Under the pieces are notes generated by a model, which saw nothing but the letters and a program-made list of their open reading frames with translations, made no database searches and was not told the DNA's origin. The position numbers and the translations under genes are program-made. A stretch of 64,000 nucleotides of DNA from Intrasporangium_A sp039812505 (GTDB lineage: Bacteria; Actinomycetota; Actinomycetes; Actinomycetales; Dermatophilaceae), in NCBI RefSeq assembly GCF_039812505.1, contig NZ_JBDIAQ010000006.1, positions 3,776 through 67,775 on the forward strand, in the 5' to 3' direction. Positions 9,174-17,693 of the stretch are shown here, piece by piece (position 1 is the stretch's first letter; the number at the start of each line of letters is the position of its first letter).

Positions 9174-9980
9174 TCAGTGTTCGGGCAGGTGCTGCCGGAC
9201 GAAGCCGATGACGTCGCCCAGGACCTCGTCCCGGTTCGTCTCGTTGAAGATCTCGTGCCGGGCACCCGGGTAGGACTTCGACTCGGCGTGCGGCCCGGCC
9301 AGCGTCGCGAAGCCGGCCCGGGACGGCCCGATCGGCACCAGCGGGTCCTCCTCGCCGTGCAGCCACAGGATGGGCCCCTCGAAGGCGCCGGCCTGCTCGA
9401 TCGTGTGCATGGCGCGCACCATCGCCTCGATCGTGGGCCGCTTGAACGCGCCGTGCCAGACGAGCGGGTCGGCGACATACGCCTCGCCGACGGCCGGGTC
9501 GCGGCTCAGGGTCGCGGGGTCGATCGGCACGTCCGGGATCTCGTCGGCGGCCAGCAGGCCCTCGGCCGCGGCCCAGCTGCCGAGCACCGGCCCGGACAGG
9601 ACGACGGCGGCGAGACCTGCGCCGAACCGCTGTGCGTACCGCGCCGCGATGAGTCCGCCCATGGAGTGCCCGATCAGGACGACCGGCAGGCCAGGGTGCT
9701 CCGCCCGGGCGCGACCCTCGAGCAGGTGCACGTCCTCGCACATCGGCTCGAAGTCGGCGATCAGCACGGGCTCGCCCGCACTGCGCCCGTGGCCGACGTG
9801 GTCGGGCGCGTAGACGACGGCCCCGTCGTCGACGAGCCGCTGCGCCACCTGCCCGTAGCGGCCGGAGTGCTCGCCGTAGCCGTGCACGAGCAGCACGACG
9901 TACTCGGCCCGGTCACCTGCCCAGCGTCGCGCCACGATGGTCCCGGCGTGGCCGGCGTACTCGAGATCGGTCTGCTGCAT
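9174..9980 (-). CDS. Alpha/beta hydrolase, monoacylglycerol lipase-like
   Basis: The 268-aa protein has the oxyanion-hole HGYGEHSGRY segment near the N terminus, the nucleophile elbow GHSMGG, an acid residue region (LWLHGEEDPLVP) and a C-terminal catalytic His region (PGARHEIFNE). This set matches the serine aminopeptidase S33/monoglyceride lipase family. It probably hydrolyses acylglycerols or other esters in the cytoplasm. It stands alone, convergent with the upstream reductase gene. Confidence 0.9.
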   Translation of the reverse strand: MQQTDLEYAGHAGTIVARRWAGDRAEYVVLLVHGYGEHSGRYGQVAQRLVDDGAVVYAPDHVGHGRSAGEPVLIADFEPMCEDVHLLEGRARAEHPGLPVVLIGHSMGGLIAARYAQRFGAGLAAVVLSGPVLGSWAAAEGLLAADEIPDVPIDPATLSRDPAVGEAYVADPLVWHGAFKRPTIEAMVRAMHTIEQAGAFEGPILWLHGEEDPLVPIGPSRAGFATLAGPHAESKSYPGARHEIFNETNRDEVLGDVIGFVRQHLPEH

Positions 9981-10101
9981 GGGCCCACCCTTGCGGGTCG
10001 CGTCCGGTCGATCAAGCCTGCGGCCCGACCGGCCGGGTCTGGCGCACCGGGCCGGGTCGGGCGCAGACTGAAGGGTCGTTGCCGAGACACCAGGAGGGGC
10101 C

Positions 10102-11040
10102 GTGGTTCGTCGTCGCAGGTTCGTTGTCAGCGCACTGGCCGCCGCGGCGGTCGTGCTCAGCGCGTTCGTCGGGGGGGCGTCGAGCGCGACGGCCTCACCC
10201 GTCGCGGCCGCAGCACCCGGCGTGGTCGGGGCGGCCGGCTGGGACAGGTCGCCGGTGGCCAGCTATGTCGCCCTCGGCGACTCCTACACCGCCGCCCCCC
10301 TGGTGCCCAAGGTCATCCCGGCCGACGGCTGCGTCCGCTCGACGAACAACTACCCGCACCTGGTCGCGCGGACCCTGGGCATCGCCGACTTCGTCGACGC
10401 GAGCTGCAGCGGCGCGCAGACCGAGGACATGTACACCTCGCAGCTGCCGGGCGTGCCGGCACAGCTGGACGCGCTCCGACCGGACACGCAGCTGGTCACG
10501 CTGGGCATCGGCGGCAACGACTTCGGCGTCTTCGGCACGCTCGTCGGCTACTGCCCGACCCTGCGGGCCGGTGACCCGACCGGTGACCCGTGCCGCCAGG
10601 CGATGCAGCAGGGCGGGCAGGACCGGCTGCTGGCAGCCGTCGCAGTGACCCAGCAGCGCATCGTCGGCGTCGTGGACGCCATCAAGGCCCGGGCGCCGCA
10701 CGCCCGGATCCTGCTCGTCGGCTACCCGCAGATCGTCCCGACCCACGGCACCTGCCCGGCGTTGCTGCCGCTGGCCGACGGCGACTACTCCTACGGCTAC
10801 GAGGTCAACCTCGCGCTCACCCAGGCACTGCAGCACGCCGCAGCCCAGACCGGGGTCGGCTACGTGGACGTGTGGCGGGCCAGCCGCGGGCACAGCATCT
10901 GCGCGACGTTCCCGTGGATCAACGGCCAGCAGACCAAGCCGCTGCGGGCCGCCGCCTACCACCCGTTCCTGGTCGAGCAGGCCGCCGTGGCCGTGCTGGT
11001 CGACGCCGCGGTGTACGTGCACGGCTGGCGCGCTGCCTGA
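10102..11040 (+). CDS. Secreted SGNH/GDSL-family hydrolase
   Basis: The GTG start at 10102 follows an AGGAGG-type site. The 312-aa protein begins with a Sec signal peptide (residues 1-32, ending SATASP). The SGNH blocks are visible: GDSYTAAP (block I Ser), GIGGNDFG (block III GxND) and the C-terminal AAYHPF (block V His). Spacing resembles actinobacterial extracellular lipases/esterases that act without a mobile lid. Several Cys pairs (DGC, SCSG, GYC, DPC, GTC, SIC) suggest disulfides in the exported enzyme. Confidence 0.9.
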   Translation: MVRRRRFVVSALAAAAVVLSAFVGGASSATASPVAAAAPGVVGAAGWDRSPVASYVALGDSYTAAPLVPKVIPADGCVRSTNNYPHLVARTLGIADFVDASCSGAQTEDMYTSQLPGVPAQLDALRPDTQLVTLGIGGNDFGVFGTLVGYCPTLRAGDPTGDPCRQAMQQGGQDRLLAAVAVTQQRIVGVVDAIKARAPHARILLVGYPQIVPTHGTCPALLPLADGDYSYGYEVNLALTQALQHAAAQTGVGYVDVWRASRGHSICATFPWINGQQTKPLRAAAYHPFLVEQAAVAVLVDAAVYVHGWRAA

Positions 11041-11161
11041 GCCGGGTGGCGGTCATCCTCTGCACCAAGGCCCCGGCCGGGCCGGAGGAGTGGTCGGGCG
11101 CACCCCGGCCACCCCTCCGAACGCCAGCCCACACCCGTGAGCAGGGCGGGGCGAGGGCACC

Positions 11162-12679
11162 CTACTTGATCGCGATGCTCCAGTTCCCGTCGGCCTCGAT
11201 CGAGATGACGCGTGGGCCCGCGGGCCAGCGGACCGTTCCCTGGTAGGAGCCGATCTCGTTCACCAGCAGGTCCCAGTCGCCGGACCTGCCGTACGCCTCG
11301 ACGATGAAGTTGCTCGAACCGTCGTGCGTGAGCCGTGCGGTGGAGGCCGAGCCGCTCCAGTTCAGGACGGTGTCGCCGTGGCCGGAGGCGGACTTGCCCG
11401 AGATCTTCGGTGCCGCCGACGTGGCCCGGATCGCGACGGTCCACGCTCCGTCCGCCTGGATCTGCAGGCTCTTGGACTCCGAGTAGTCGTCGAACAGGAC
11501 CGTGCCCCGGTACGGGCCGACGGTGCTGACCAGCAGGTCCGTGTCCTCCATCTTGGAGTCGAGACCCCACACGCTGAAGTATTCCGACCCGTCGTGCGTC
11601 AAGGTCGCGATGGCCGGGTTGGTGGCGCCACCGGGCTTGCTGATGGTGATGACGTCGTCCCCGGTCCCCGAGTAGCGCATGGTCCCGCACTCCTGGGTCG
11701 CGCCGTTGTTGGACAGCACGCCCGTCCCCCCGAGGATGACGGTCTTGCCCGGGGCGAACGTGGACCGGACGGAGTAGCCGGCGCTGGGCAGGCAGGCCTG
11801 CTTCGTCAGCACCAGTGGGGCGTCGTTGACCTTCGCCGCGGGCGTGCCGCTCAGCGCGTCCGCGAAGGACAGCCCGGTCGCGAAGAACATCGCCGGGGCG
11901 CCGTCGGACCAGACCGTCCGGGCGATCTTCGCCGAGGTCGCGTAGCGGTCGGCGCCGGACAGGCGGGTGACCGAGGCGCCCGGCAGCGCCGACCGCACGC
12001 CGGACAGGGCCGCGTCGGAGACGGCTCCGGTGCCGCCGAGCACGTAGACCCGACTCGGCTTCAGCCGCGCCAGCTCGGTCCGCGTCGTCCCGGTCAGCCG
12101 GCTCGGCTGGGTCAGCAGGAGCGGCACGCCCTCGTGTGCCGCGGCGGCGCCGCCGGAGAGCGCGTCTGCGAAGCCGGCGCCGGAGGCCAGGAACACGGTG
12201 GACGCGCTCGACCAGCCGCGCCGTGACACCGCCGTCGCCGTCGCGTAGCGGTCGGAGCCGCTCAGGCGGACCACGGACGTGGCGTACGAGCCCAGCTTCT
12301 GGGCCGTGGCCGAGCTGATGGCGCTCGTCCCGCCGAGCACATAGATCGTCGTGGGCCGCAGGCGGGCGAGCTCGGTCTGCACGGACTTCGGCACCCCGTC
12401 CTTGCGGACCAGCAGGACCGGTCCGCCCCGCCGGGCCGCGGCCGGACCACCCGCGAGCGCGTCGGCGTAGTCGGTGCCGGTGGCCACGAAGGCCGCCGTG
12501 ACCGGCGCCGCGAACGACCGGCGCGACACGGCGGCCGACGTCTCGTAGCGGTCGGCCCCGGCCAGCCGAGTCGTCCCGTTCGGCAACGGCGTCTCGTCGG
12601 CGTGGGCCACCGCGCCGGCGGTCGCCGTCATGGCGACCATCGCGACGGCAGCAAGCAGCGATCTGGTCCTTCGTCTCAC
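11162..12679 (-). CDS. Secreted cell-wall-binding repeat 2 (CWB2) protein with duplicated C-terminal module
   Basis: The GTG start at 12679 is preceded by AGGGGGG. The 505-aa product has a signal peptide (residues 1-29) and three tandem CWB2 repeats (residues about 38-335), each with LAGADRYETSAAVSRR-like starts and FADALSGxPAA and VLGGTxAxS motifs. This module binds wall polymers in other Gram-positive surface proteins. The remaining 170 residues form two copies of a beta-rich module (about 338-430 and 431-505) sharing LTHDGS, DLLV, GxYxGTV and ADGxWxIAI. No catalytic domain is recognisable, so it is probably a non-covalent surface protein of unknown role. Confidence 0.88.
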   Translation of the reverse strand: MRRRTRSLLAAVAMVAMTATAGAVAHADETPLPNGTTRLAGADRYETSAAVSRRSFAAPVTAAFVATGTDYADALAGGPAAARRGGPVLLVRKDGVPKSVQTELARLRPTTIYVLGGTSAISSATAQKLGSYATSVVRLSGSDRYATATAVSRRGWSSASTVFLASGAGFADALSGGAAAAHEGVPLLLTQPSRLTGTTRTELARLKPSRVYVLGGTGAVSDAALSGVRSALPGASVTRLSGADRYATSAKIARTVWSDGAPAMFFATGLSFADALSGTPAAKVNDAPLVLTKQACLPSAGYSVRSTFAPGKTVILGGTGVLSNNGATQECGTMRYSGTGDDVITISKPGGATNPAIATLTHDGSEYFSVWGLDSKMEDTDLLVSTVGPYRGTVLFDDYSESKSLQIQADGAWTVAIRATSAAPKISGKSASGHGDTVLNWSGSASTARLTHDGSSNFIVEAYGRSGDWDLLVNEIGSYQGTVRWPAGPRVISIEADGNWSIAIK

Positions 12680-12867
12680 CAGTGGTCCCCCCTGACGGTG
12701 TGTCGCGAGCCCCCGTGCCCGCCTATGGCGAATCCTCGCCGTCCCGGCGGCCGCGCACCGAGGGATGTCGGAAAGGTGACCATTGTCACGGATGGCGCCA
12801 CCGCGGACCGCGCCCTGCCGCGCCGCCGGATCGGGCGTCCGGCCGTTGCCCGCGCGAGTGCGCCGGC

Positions 12868-15279
12868 TCAGATGATCTGGCGGTGCTGCAGGATCCGGAA
12901 GGCGGCGATGCCCGGCAGCACGGGCAGCCAGAAGGTCAGGATCCGCGCGGTCAGGGATGCCGCGACGGCGTCGGTCGGCGCGACGCCGATGGCGGTGAGC
13001 CCCGCGACGAGGGCGCCCTCGACGGCGCCGAGACCACCGGGCGTGGGCAGCAGCTGACCCAGCGTCGAGGCGACCACGAAGACGGCGATGACCGCCTCCA
13101 GGGAGTAGTGCGAGCCGAGCGCGGTCAGCGTGGTGGCCAGGCCGAGCGCCGAGAACAGCAGGAAGAGCACCTCGCCGGCGACGAGCTGGATGCCCCGGAC
13201 CGGGCTGCGCAGGGTCGGCACCACCGTGTCGACCAGCCGGCCCAGCACGGCCCGCAGCGGCATCCACACCCGGACGCGGCCCCACGGCGAGGCGAGGAAC
13301 GCGACCACGACGGCCAGCACCCCGGCGCCGACCACCCACCACCACCAGTCCGGGTGGACCTCACCGACGGGCACGGCGTCGCCGATGACCAGGATGCCGG
13401 CGACCGTCGCGAGACCGGTGATGACGACCGTCGCCGCCCGGTTGAGCAGCAGCACGCCGACGGCGTCGGTGCGCGGCATACCCAGCTTGTCGAAGAACGA
13501 GAGGTGGATCGTGTAGTAGCCGACCGCGGCGACCGTGGTGCGGCCGGTGAACCCCGCCGCGATCTGCACGGCCATGGTCCGCAGGGTCGGCAGCGACTGG
13601 CGCGCGGACCCGAGGATGGTCAGCCCGGAGGCCAGGATCGCCAGCATCCCGAGGACGATCGTGGCGCCGAGCCAGTCCCACTGGGATGCGGCGATGACCG
13701 AGCGGACCCGGGTCAGGCTCGAGACCTCCGGCAGCAGCAGGTATACCGCCACGCCACCTGCGGCGAGGATGCCGACCGTGGCAGGACGCACCGGGGAGCG
13801 GAACGGCGGGATCTCGCAGTCCGTCCGGTAGGCGATCTCCTGCCGGAGCCGGATCAGGTCCGACCGCTGACGCAGCTGTCGACGGAACCGCGGCTGCACG
13901 ACGAGCGGCAGCAGCTGCGGGATGGCGTCGCGCAGGGTCTGCGCGGGCAGGTTCCGCACACCGCTGGCCACGGCGCGCTCGACCCCCACGACCGAGGTCA
14001 GCGTGACGAGCAGCTCGGCCACGTCGCGAATGCTCTGCTGCCGCGACCCGGTGATCCGGCCGAAGGTGAAGTCGGTGATCCGGATCACGCCGGCCTCGTC
14101 GATCAGGATGTTGCCGGCGCGCAGGTCGTGGTGGACCATCCCCGACGAGCCGAGCGTGGACACCGTATGCCAGATCTCGTCGAGCTGCCCGTCCGTCACC
14201 TCACCGGGCCTGAGGTCGGACAGCAGCCGCCCGTCGAGGTGGCGGCGCACCAGGAACGGGGGTCCGTGCTCGATCTCACCGGCGAGCAGGACCGGCAGCG
14301 TCCCGACTCCGGCCCGCTCGGCGAGCAGGGTGATGTAGGCCTCGTGCGCCACCTCGTGCCGCGGCGTCGAGAGGGCCGGTACGGGGTCCAGCTCGAGCGA
14401 TGCCACGACCCGGCCGGCCCGGTAGCCCATCCCGGCGAACCGGTGCAGGCGGCTGACCACCTTGACCTCGATGCGCTCGTCATCGGCCGTCAGGACCTCG
14501 TAGACCTGGGGCCGGAACAGCTGGCCGGGCAGGCGCGTCATCTCGGCCGGCACGATCCCGACCTGGCGCAGGGCGGCCTGCACCGCGGGCTCGGCGGTGC
14601 GCCGGCCGGGCGCCCCGAGCGCCAGGTGCAGCAGCGTCCCGACGCCCCAGCCGAGGAAGACGCCGGCGAAGACCCCGACGGGCAGGGAGGTGCCCAGGAA
14701 GAGCTCGGCGATCGACACGCCCACCACGAGCAGCCAGCTGAGCCGGCGCTCCGCCCGCGTGACGTACGGTCCGGCCGCGGTGGCGATGGCCGCGATGACC
14801 GCGGCGTGCAGGGAGGGGAACAGGAAGCCGCCCGGCCCCGGCCCGCGGGTGGCCTCGGTGAGCAGCTCCGCCGAGACGATCCGGGCGCCGACCAGCTGGT
14901 GCAGGACCAGCACGAGCGTCCAGGCGACCACGCCGGACCAGGCCACCGCGATGGCCATCCGGACCCGACCGAGGTAGAGCGCGAAGCCCGCCCCGAGGAT
15001 GATGCCGGGCCAGTACCCGAACCACGGCAGGACCCGCCAGAGCGGGGCCGAGAACGCGGGCAGCCGCTGGAGCTCGTGGAAGATGGCCGCCTCGACCTCG
15101 TTGACGCCCGGGGCCCGCGCGACGGTGAGGCACGCGAGCACGACCGCGGCGGAGATCGCCAGCCGGAGCACGTCGAGCGGGTGGCGGCCCACCGAGTGGC
15201 GCAGGCGCGAGTAGCGTCCCGGCCGCCGCGGACGCTCCTCGGCGCCGCGCTCGGGGGGAGTGTCCGGTTGCTCATCCAC
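12868..15279 (-). CDS. PAP2-like, kinase-like and LPG-synthase/flippase-like membrane fusion protein
   Basis: This 803-aa protein joins three parts. Residues about 35-225 form a multi-helix PAP2 phosphatase-like domain (FLFPSLHAAV near 153-161, LGTSLPVGVFAG near 195-206). Residues about 255-470 form a cytoplasmic kinase-like fold with EVKVV, HHDLRAGNILID (catalytic-loop D385 and N390) and DFTFGR in place of DFG. Residues about 490-795 form the lysylphosphatidylglycerol-synthase transmembrane/flippase domain (PGGLGAVEGALVAGL). All parts suggest lipid or lipid-linked substrate handling at the membrane. The PAP2 motif lacks the usual SGH block. Function is unknown; similar combinations occur in Actinomycetota but are poorly characterised. 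Confidence 0.82.
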   Translation of the reverse strand: MDEQPDTPPERGAEERPRRPGRYSRLRHSVGRHPLDVLRLAISAAVVLACLTVARAPGVNEVEAAIFHELQRLPAFSAPLWRVLPWFGYWPGIILGAGFALYLGRVRMAIAVAWSGVVAWTLVLVLHQLVGARIVSAELLTEATRGPGPGGFLFPSLHAAVIAAIATAAGPYVTRAERRLSWLLVVGVSIAELFLGTSLPVGVFAGVFLGWGVGTLLHLALGAPGRRTAEPAVQAALRQVGIVPAEMTRLPGQLFRPQVYEVLTADDERIEVKVVSRLHRFAGMGYRAGRVVASLELDPVPALSTPRHEVAHEAYITLLAERAGVGTLPVLLAGEIEHGPPFLVRRHLDGRLLSDLRPGEVTDGQLDEIWHTVSTLGSSGMVHHDLRAGNILIDEAGVIRITDFTFGRITGSRQQSIRDVAELLVTLTSVVGVERAVASGVRNLPAQTLRDAIPQLLPLVVQPRFRRQLRQRSDLIRLRQEIAYRTDCEIPPFRSPVRPATVGILAAGGVAVYLLLPEVSSLTRVRSVIAASQWDWLGATIVLGMLAILASGLTILGSARQSLPTLRTMAVQIAAGFTGRTTVAAVGYYTIHLSFFDKLGMPRTDAVGVLLLNRAATVVITGLATVAGILVIGDAVPVGEVHPDWWWWVVGAGVLAVVVAFLASPWGRVRVWMPLRAVLGRLVDTVVPTLRSPVRGIQLVAGEVLFLLFSALGLATTLTALGSHYSLEAVIAVFVVASTLGQLLPTPGGLGAVEGALVAGLTAIGVAPTDAVAASLTARILTFWLPVLPGIAAFRILQHRQII

Positions 15280-15472
15280 CGGTGGCCTCCAATCGGGTCA
15301 TCCCCCCGCCGATCACCTTCGATGCTCCCACAGGTACCCGGAGCACGGCAGGGCGAGCGCGGGGCGCAGCAGCGACCCTCCTCCGGGTGAAGCCGCGCAG
15401 AAATGGGTACCGTCTCGTGAGGCGGGAGGTGTCAGGGGCTCGGCCCGCCGCTCTCGTCGACAGGGGGGTGTT

Positions 15473-16609
15473 GTGGTCCACGTCGCCGCAGGCCACGCCG
15501 GCCGGGCAGGCATCGCGCCGGGGGATGGTGCCCGGCGTCCCACCACGTCCCCTGATGCCGCTGCGGCGCACACCGTCCGGGTCGATGCCCCCCGGCCCGC
15601 CAGGACGCCCACGCGGCGCCACTTCGAGACGAGCGACCGCACCAGGCTCGCCGACAGCTTCGAGCGGGCCTACGGCTCCGTGCTCAGCATCCGGGTCGAG
15701 GACCCCACGGTGCGCCTGCGCATCGACCGCATCGAGGCCGGGTCCTGCACGGTCGACGAGATCGTCCTCGACGGGGTGAGCGTGACGGCCGAGGCCCACG
15801 ACGTGCTGCGGGTGTGCCGGCTGCGGCGCGGCAGCATGGACTGGCGCCAGGGCCGGGTGTCGGACCGGTTCGTCGCCGAGGCGGTGCTGATCCTCGCCGA
15901 CCCGTCGGTCGGGCACTGGTGCCGCTGGCACGACGCGAGCGCCACCGTGGTGACGGTCAGCGGCGAGCTGATCCGCCGGGTCGCGGCCGCAGACCTGGGC
16001 TCGAGCGCCCGGGGCATCCGGTTCACCGGACACCGGCCGGTCCCGCCGGCGGCGGCCCGGGTGTGGACCCAGACGGTCGACTTCGTGACCGGTAGCCTGC
16101 TCGTCGGCGACGAGGCGACGGGCGCGCTCGTGCCGGACAGCGCCGCCCGCCTCCTGGCGGCGACCGCCCTGGCCACCTTCCCGAACACGTCGGTGCCCGA
16201 CGAGCCGCCGACCGACCGGGCGGAGGACACCCCCGAGACGGTGCGCCGGGCGCTCGCCTTCATCGAGTCGAACGCGGGCCTGCAGATCGGTGTCGACGAC
16301 ATCGCCCGGGCGGCCTGTGTCACGGTCCGCGCCGTGCAGCTCGCCTTCCGCCGGCACCTCGACACGACGCCGATGGCGCACCTGCGACGCATCCGCCTGG
16401 ACCGGGCCCACGAGGACCTGCGCCGCGCGCGGGCCGACGACGGCACGACGGTGACGCAGGTCGCGGCGCGGTGGGGCTTCCTCAGCCCCAGCCGGTTCTC
16501 GATGCTCTACCGGGCCGAGTACGGCCTGCTGCCGAGCGAGACGCTGCGCGACGGCGGAACCCGGCCGGCGGGCGCCGGTCCCGCACCCCACCCGTCAGGC
16601 GATCCGTGA
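15473..16609 (+). CDS. AraC-family transcriptional regulator
   Basis: The C-terminal part has the two helix-turn-helix motifs of the AraC family (VDDIARAACVTVRAVQLAFRR, then VTQVAARWGFLSPSRFSMLYR). The N-terminal about 230 residues resemble the AraC ligand-binding region of actinobacterial members, including a conserved GHRPVPPAA-type segment. The GTG at 15473 with AGGGGGG seven bases upstream gives 378 aa. The frame stays open back to an ATG at 15260, but that would overlap the divergent membrane-protein gene. Its 3' end overlaps the convergent sigma-factor gene by 15 bp. The effector and targets are unknown. Confidence 0.85.
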   Translation: MVHVAAGHAGRAGIAPGDGARRPTTSPDAAAAHTVRVDAPRPARTPTRRHFETSDRTRLADSFERAYGSVLSIRVEDPTVRLRIDRIEAGSCTVDEIVLDGVSVTAEAHDVLRVCRLRRGSMDWRQGRVSDRFVAEAVLILADPSVGHWCRWHDASATVVTVSGELIRRVAAADLGSSARGIRFTGHRPVPPAAARVWTQTVDFVTGSLLVGDEATGALVPDSAARLLAATALATFPNTSVPDEPPTDRAEDTPETVRRALAFIESNAGLQIGVDDIARAACVTVRAVQLAFRRHLDTTPMAHLRRIRLDRAHEDLRRARADDGTTVTQVAARWGFLSPSRFSMLYRAEYGLLPSETLRDGGTRPAGAGPAPHPSGDP

Positions 16610-17401
16610 CTGCAACCCGGCCGGCTCCATGTGGGCCCGCAGTCGCTTCAGCACGGCGGTGACCAGCCGGGAGACCTGCATCTGGCTCACCCCCAGCCGT
16701 TCGCCGATCTGCTTCTGGGTCAGCCCCTCCACGAAACGCAGCCGGACCAGCTCCCGCTCGGCCCGGCCCAGCCGGGTCAGGGCGTGGGCGAGGTCGAACC
16801 GTTCGACCACCATGTCCAGCTCGCGGTGCCGGATCGGCAGCCGGTCCCCCAGCGAGGCCCCCTCGTCGTCCAGGTACGGCTGGTCGAGCGAGACCAGGTG
16901 GAAGTTCTGCTCGGCCACCAGGCACTCGGTCAGCTCCCGTACCGAGACGTCCAGCTCGTCGGCCAGGGCGGCCAGGCCCGGTGGCCGGCCGTGCTCGTGC
17001 TCCCAGCGCTCGCGGGCGGCGCGGACCTGCGGGCCCAGCTCCTGGACCCGCCGGGGTGGGCGCACCGTCCAGCCGTGGTCGCGGAAGTAGCGCTTGACCT
17101 CGCCGGTGATGGTCGGGACGGCGAAGCGGACGAACGACGAGTCCGGCCCGGGCCGGTACCGCCTGATCGACATCACCAGACCGACCCTGGCGACCTGGAC
17201 GAGGTCGTCGTACGGCACGCCGCGCCCGGCGTAGCGGGCCGCCCGACGGTCGCAGAGGTCCAGGTGCAGCTCGACCAGCTCCGCCTCGATCCGGCTTCGC
17301 TCGGCGGGGTCGCGGGTCTCGGCCAGCTCGTCGAAGAGGTGGTGGGTCCTGGCGTCTCGCGTCTCCGGGGTATGCCGTTGCGCGGTGGAGTGACGGGCCA
17401 T
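16595..17401 (-). CDS. RNA polymerase sigma factor, SigB/SigF family
   Basis: The 268-aa protein contains sigma region 2 (GVPYDDLVQVARVGLVMSI, then FAVPTITGEVKRYFRDHGW), region 3 (RPPGLAALADELDVSVREL) and region 4 (LTQKQIGERLGVSQMQVSR). The pattern and length match the stress/development SigB/SigF group of Gram-positive bacteria. The start ATG at 17401 follows GGAGATGAGTC. No anti-sigma factor or anti-anti-sigma gene lies next to it, unlike many sigF loci, so its control must be encoded elsewhere or differ. Confidence 0.93.
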   Translation of the reverse strand: MARHSTAQRHTPETRDARTHHLFDELAETRDPAERSRIEAELVELHLDLCDRRAARYAGRGVPYDDLVQVARVGLVMSIRRYRPGPDSSFVRFAVPTITGEVKRYFRDHGWTVRPPRRVQELGPQVRAARERWEHEHGRPPGLAALADELDVSVRELTECLVAEQNFHLVSLDQPYLDDEGASLGDRLPIRHRELDMVVERFDLAHALTRLGRAERELVRLRFVEGLTQKQIGERLGVSQMQVSRLVTAVLKRLRAHMEPAGLQSRIA

Positions 17402-17458
17402 GACTCATCTCCAGAGTCCTGTGATGGTCCATGCGGCTCGTGTCTGAACCGTGAGGCG

Positions 17459-17475
17459 AGGTTGTCCATCAACCT
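17459..17475. promoter_or_regulatory. Inverted repeat AGGTTG-N5-CAACCT
   Basis: A 6-5-6 inverted repeat lies between the divergent sigma-factor and AI-2E-family genes, about 58 bp upstream of the sigma-factor start. It may be an operator or part of the leader; no binding protein can be assigned. Confidence 0.3.
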
Positions 17476-17693
17476 TCTGTCGTGACCCGCTGCTTCCGCA
17501 GCATCGGAAACGAACAGTTCGGGACCCGACCCGTACCGGGAACGAAGTGCCATGTCACCGCCGGTGTCGGTATGCCGCCGTGCCGCCCTGCTGCACGCAC
17601 CCGGACCACCACCGGTGCCGGCTCCACGGCAGCCCACCGGGGCGGCAGCCGGCTGGGTACCGTCGGGGGAGCAACGCCGTGGAAGGAGGTGCG

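Noticed and set aside
12682..15390. Very long (902 aa) open frame opposite the membrane fusion gene
   Set aside because: Its composition is dominated by Gly, Arg, Asp, Gln and Pro without any domain, while the opposite strand encodes clear domains and membrane helices.
15260..15472. Longer start for the AraC-type regulator
   Set aside because: It would overlap the start of the divergent membrane-protein gene, and the first 71 residues have no family-like features; the GTG at 15473 has a good ribosome site.
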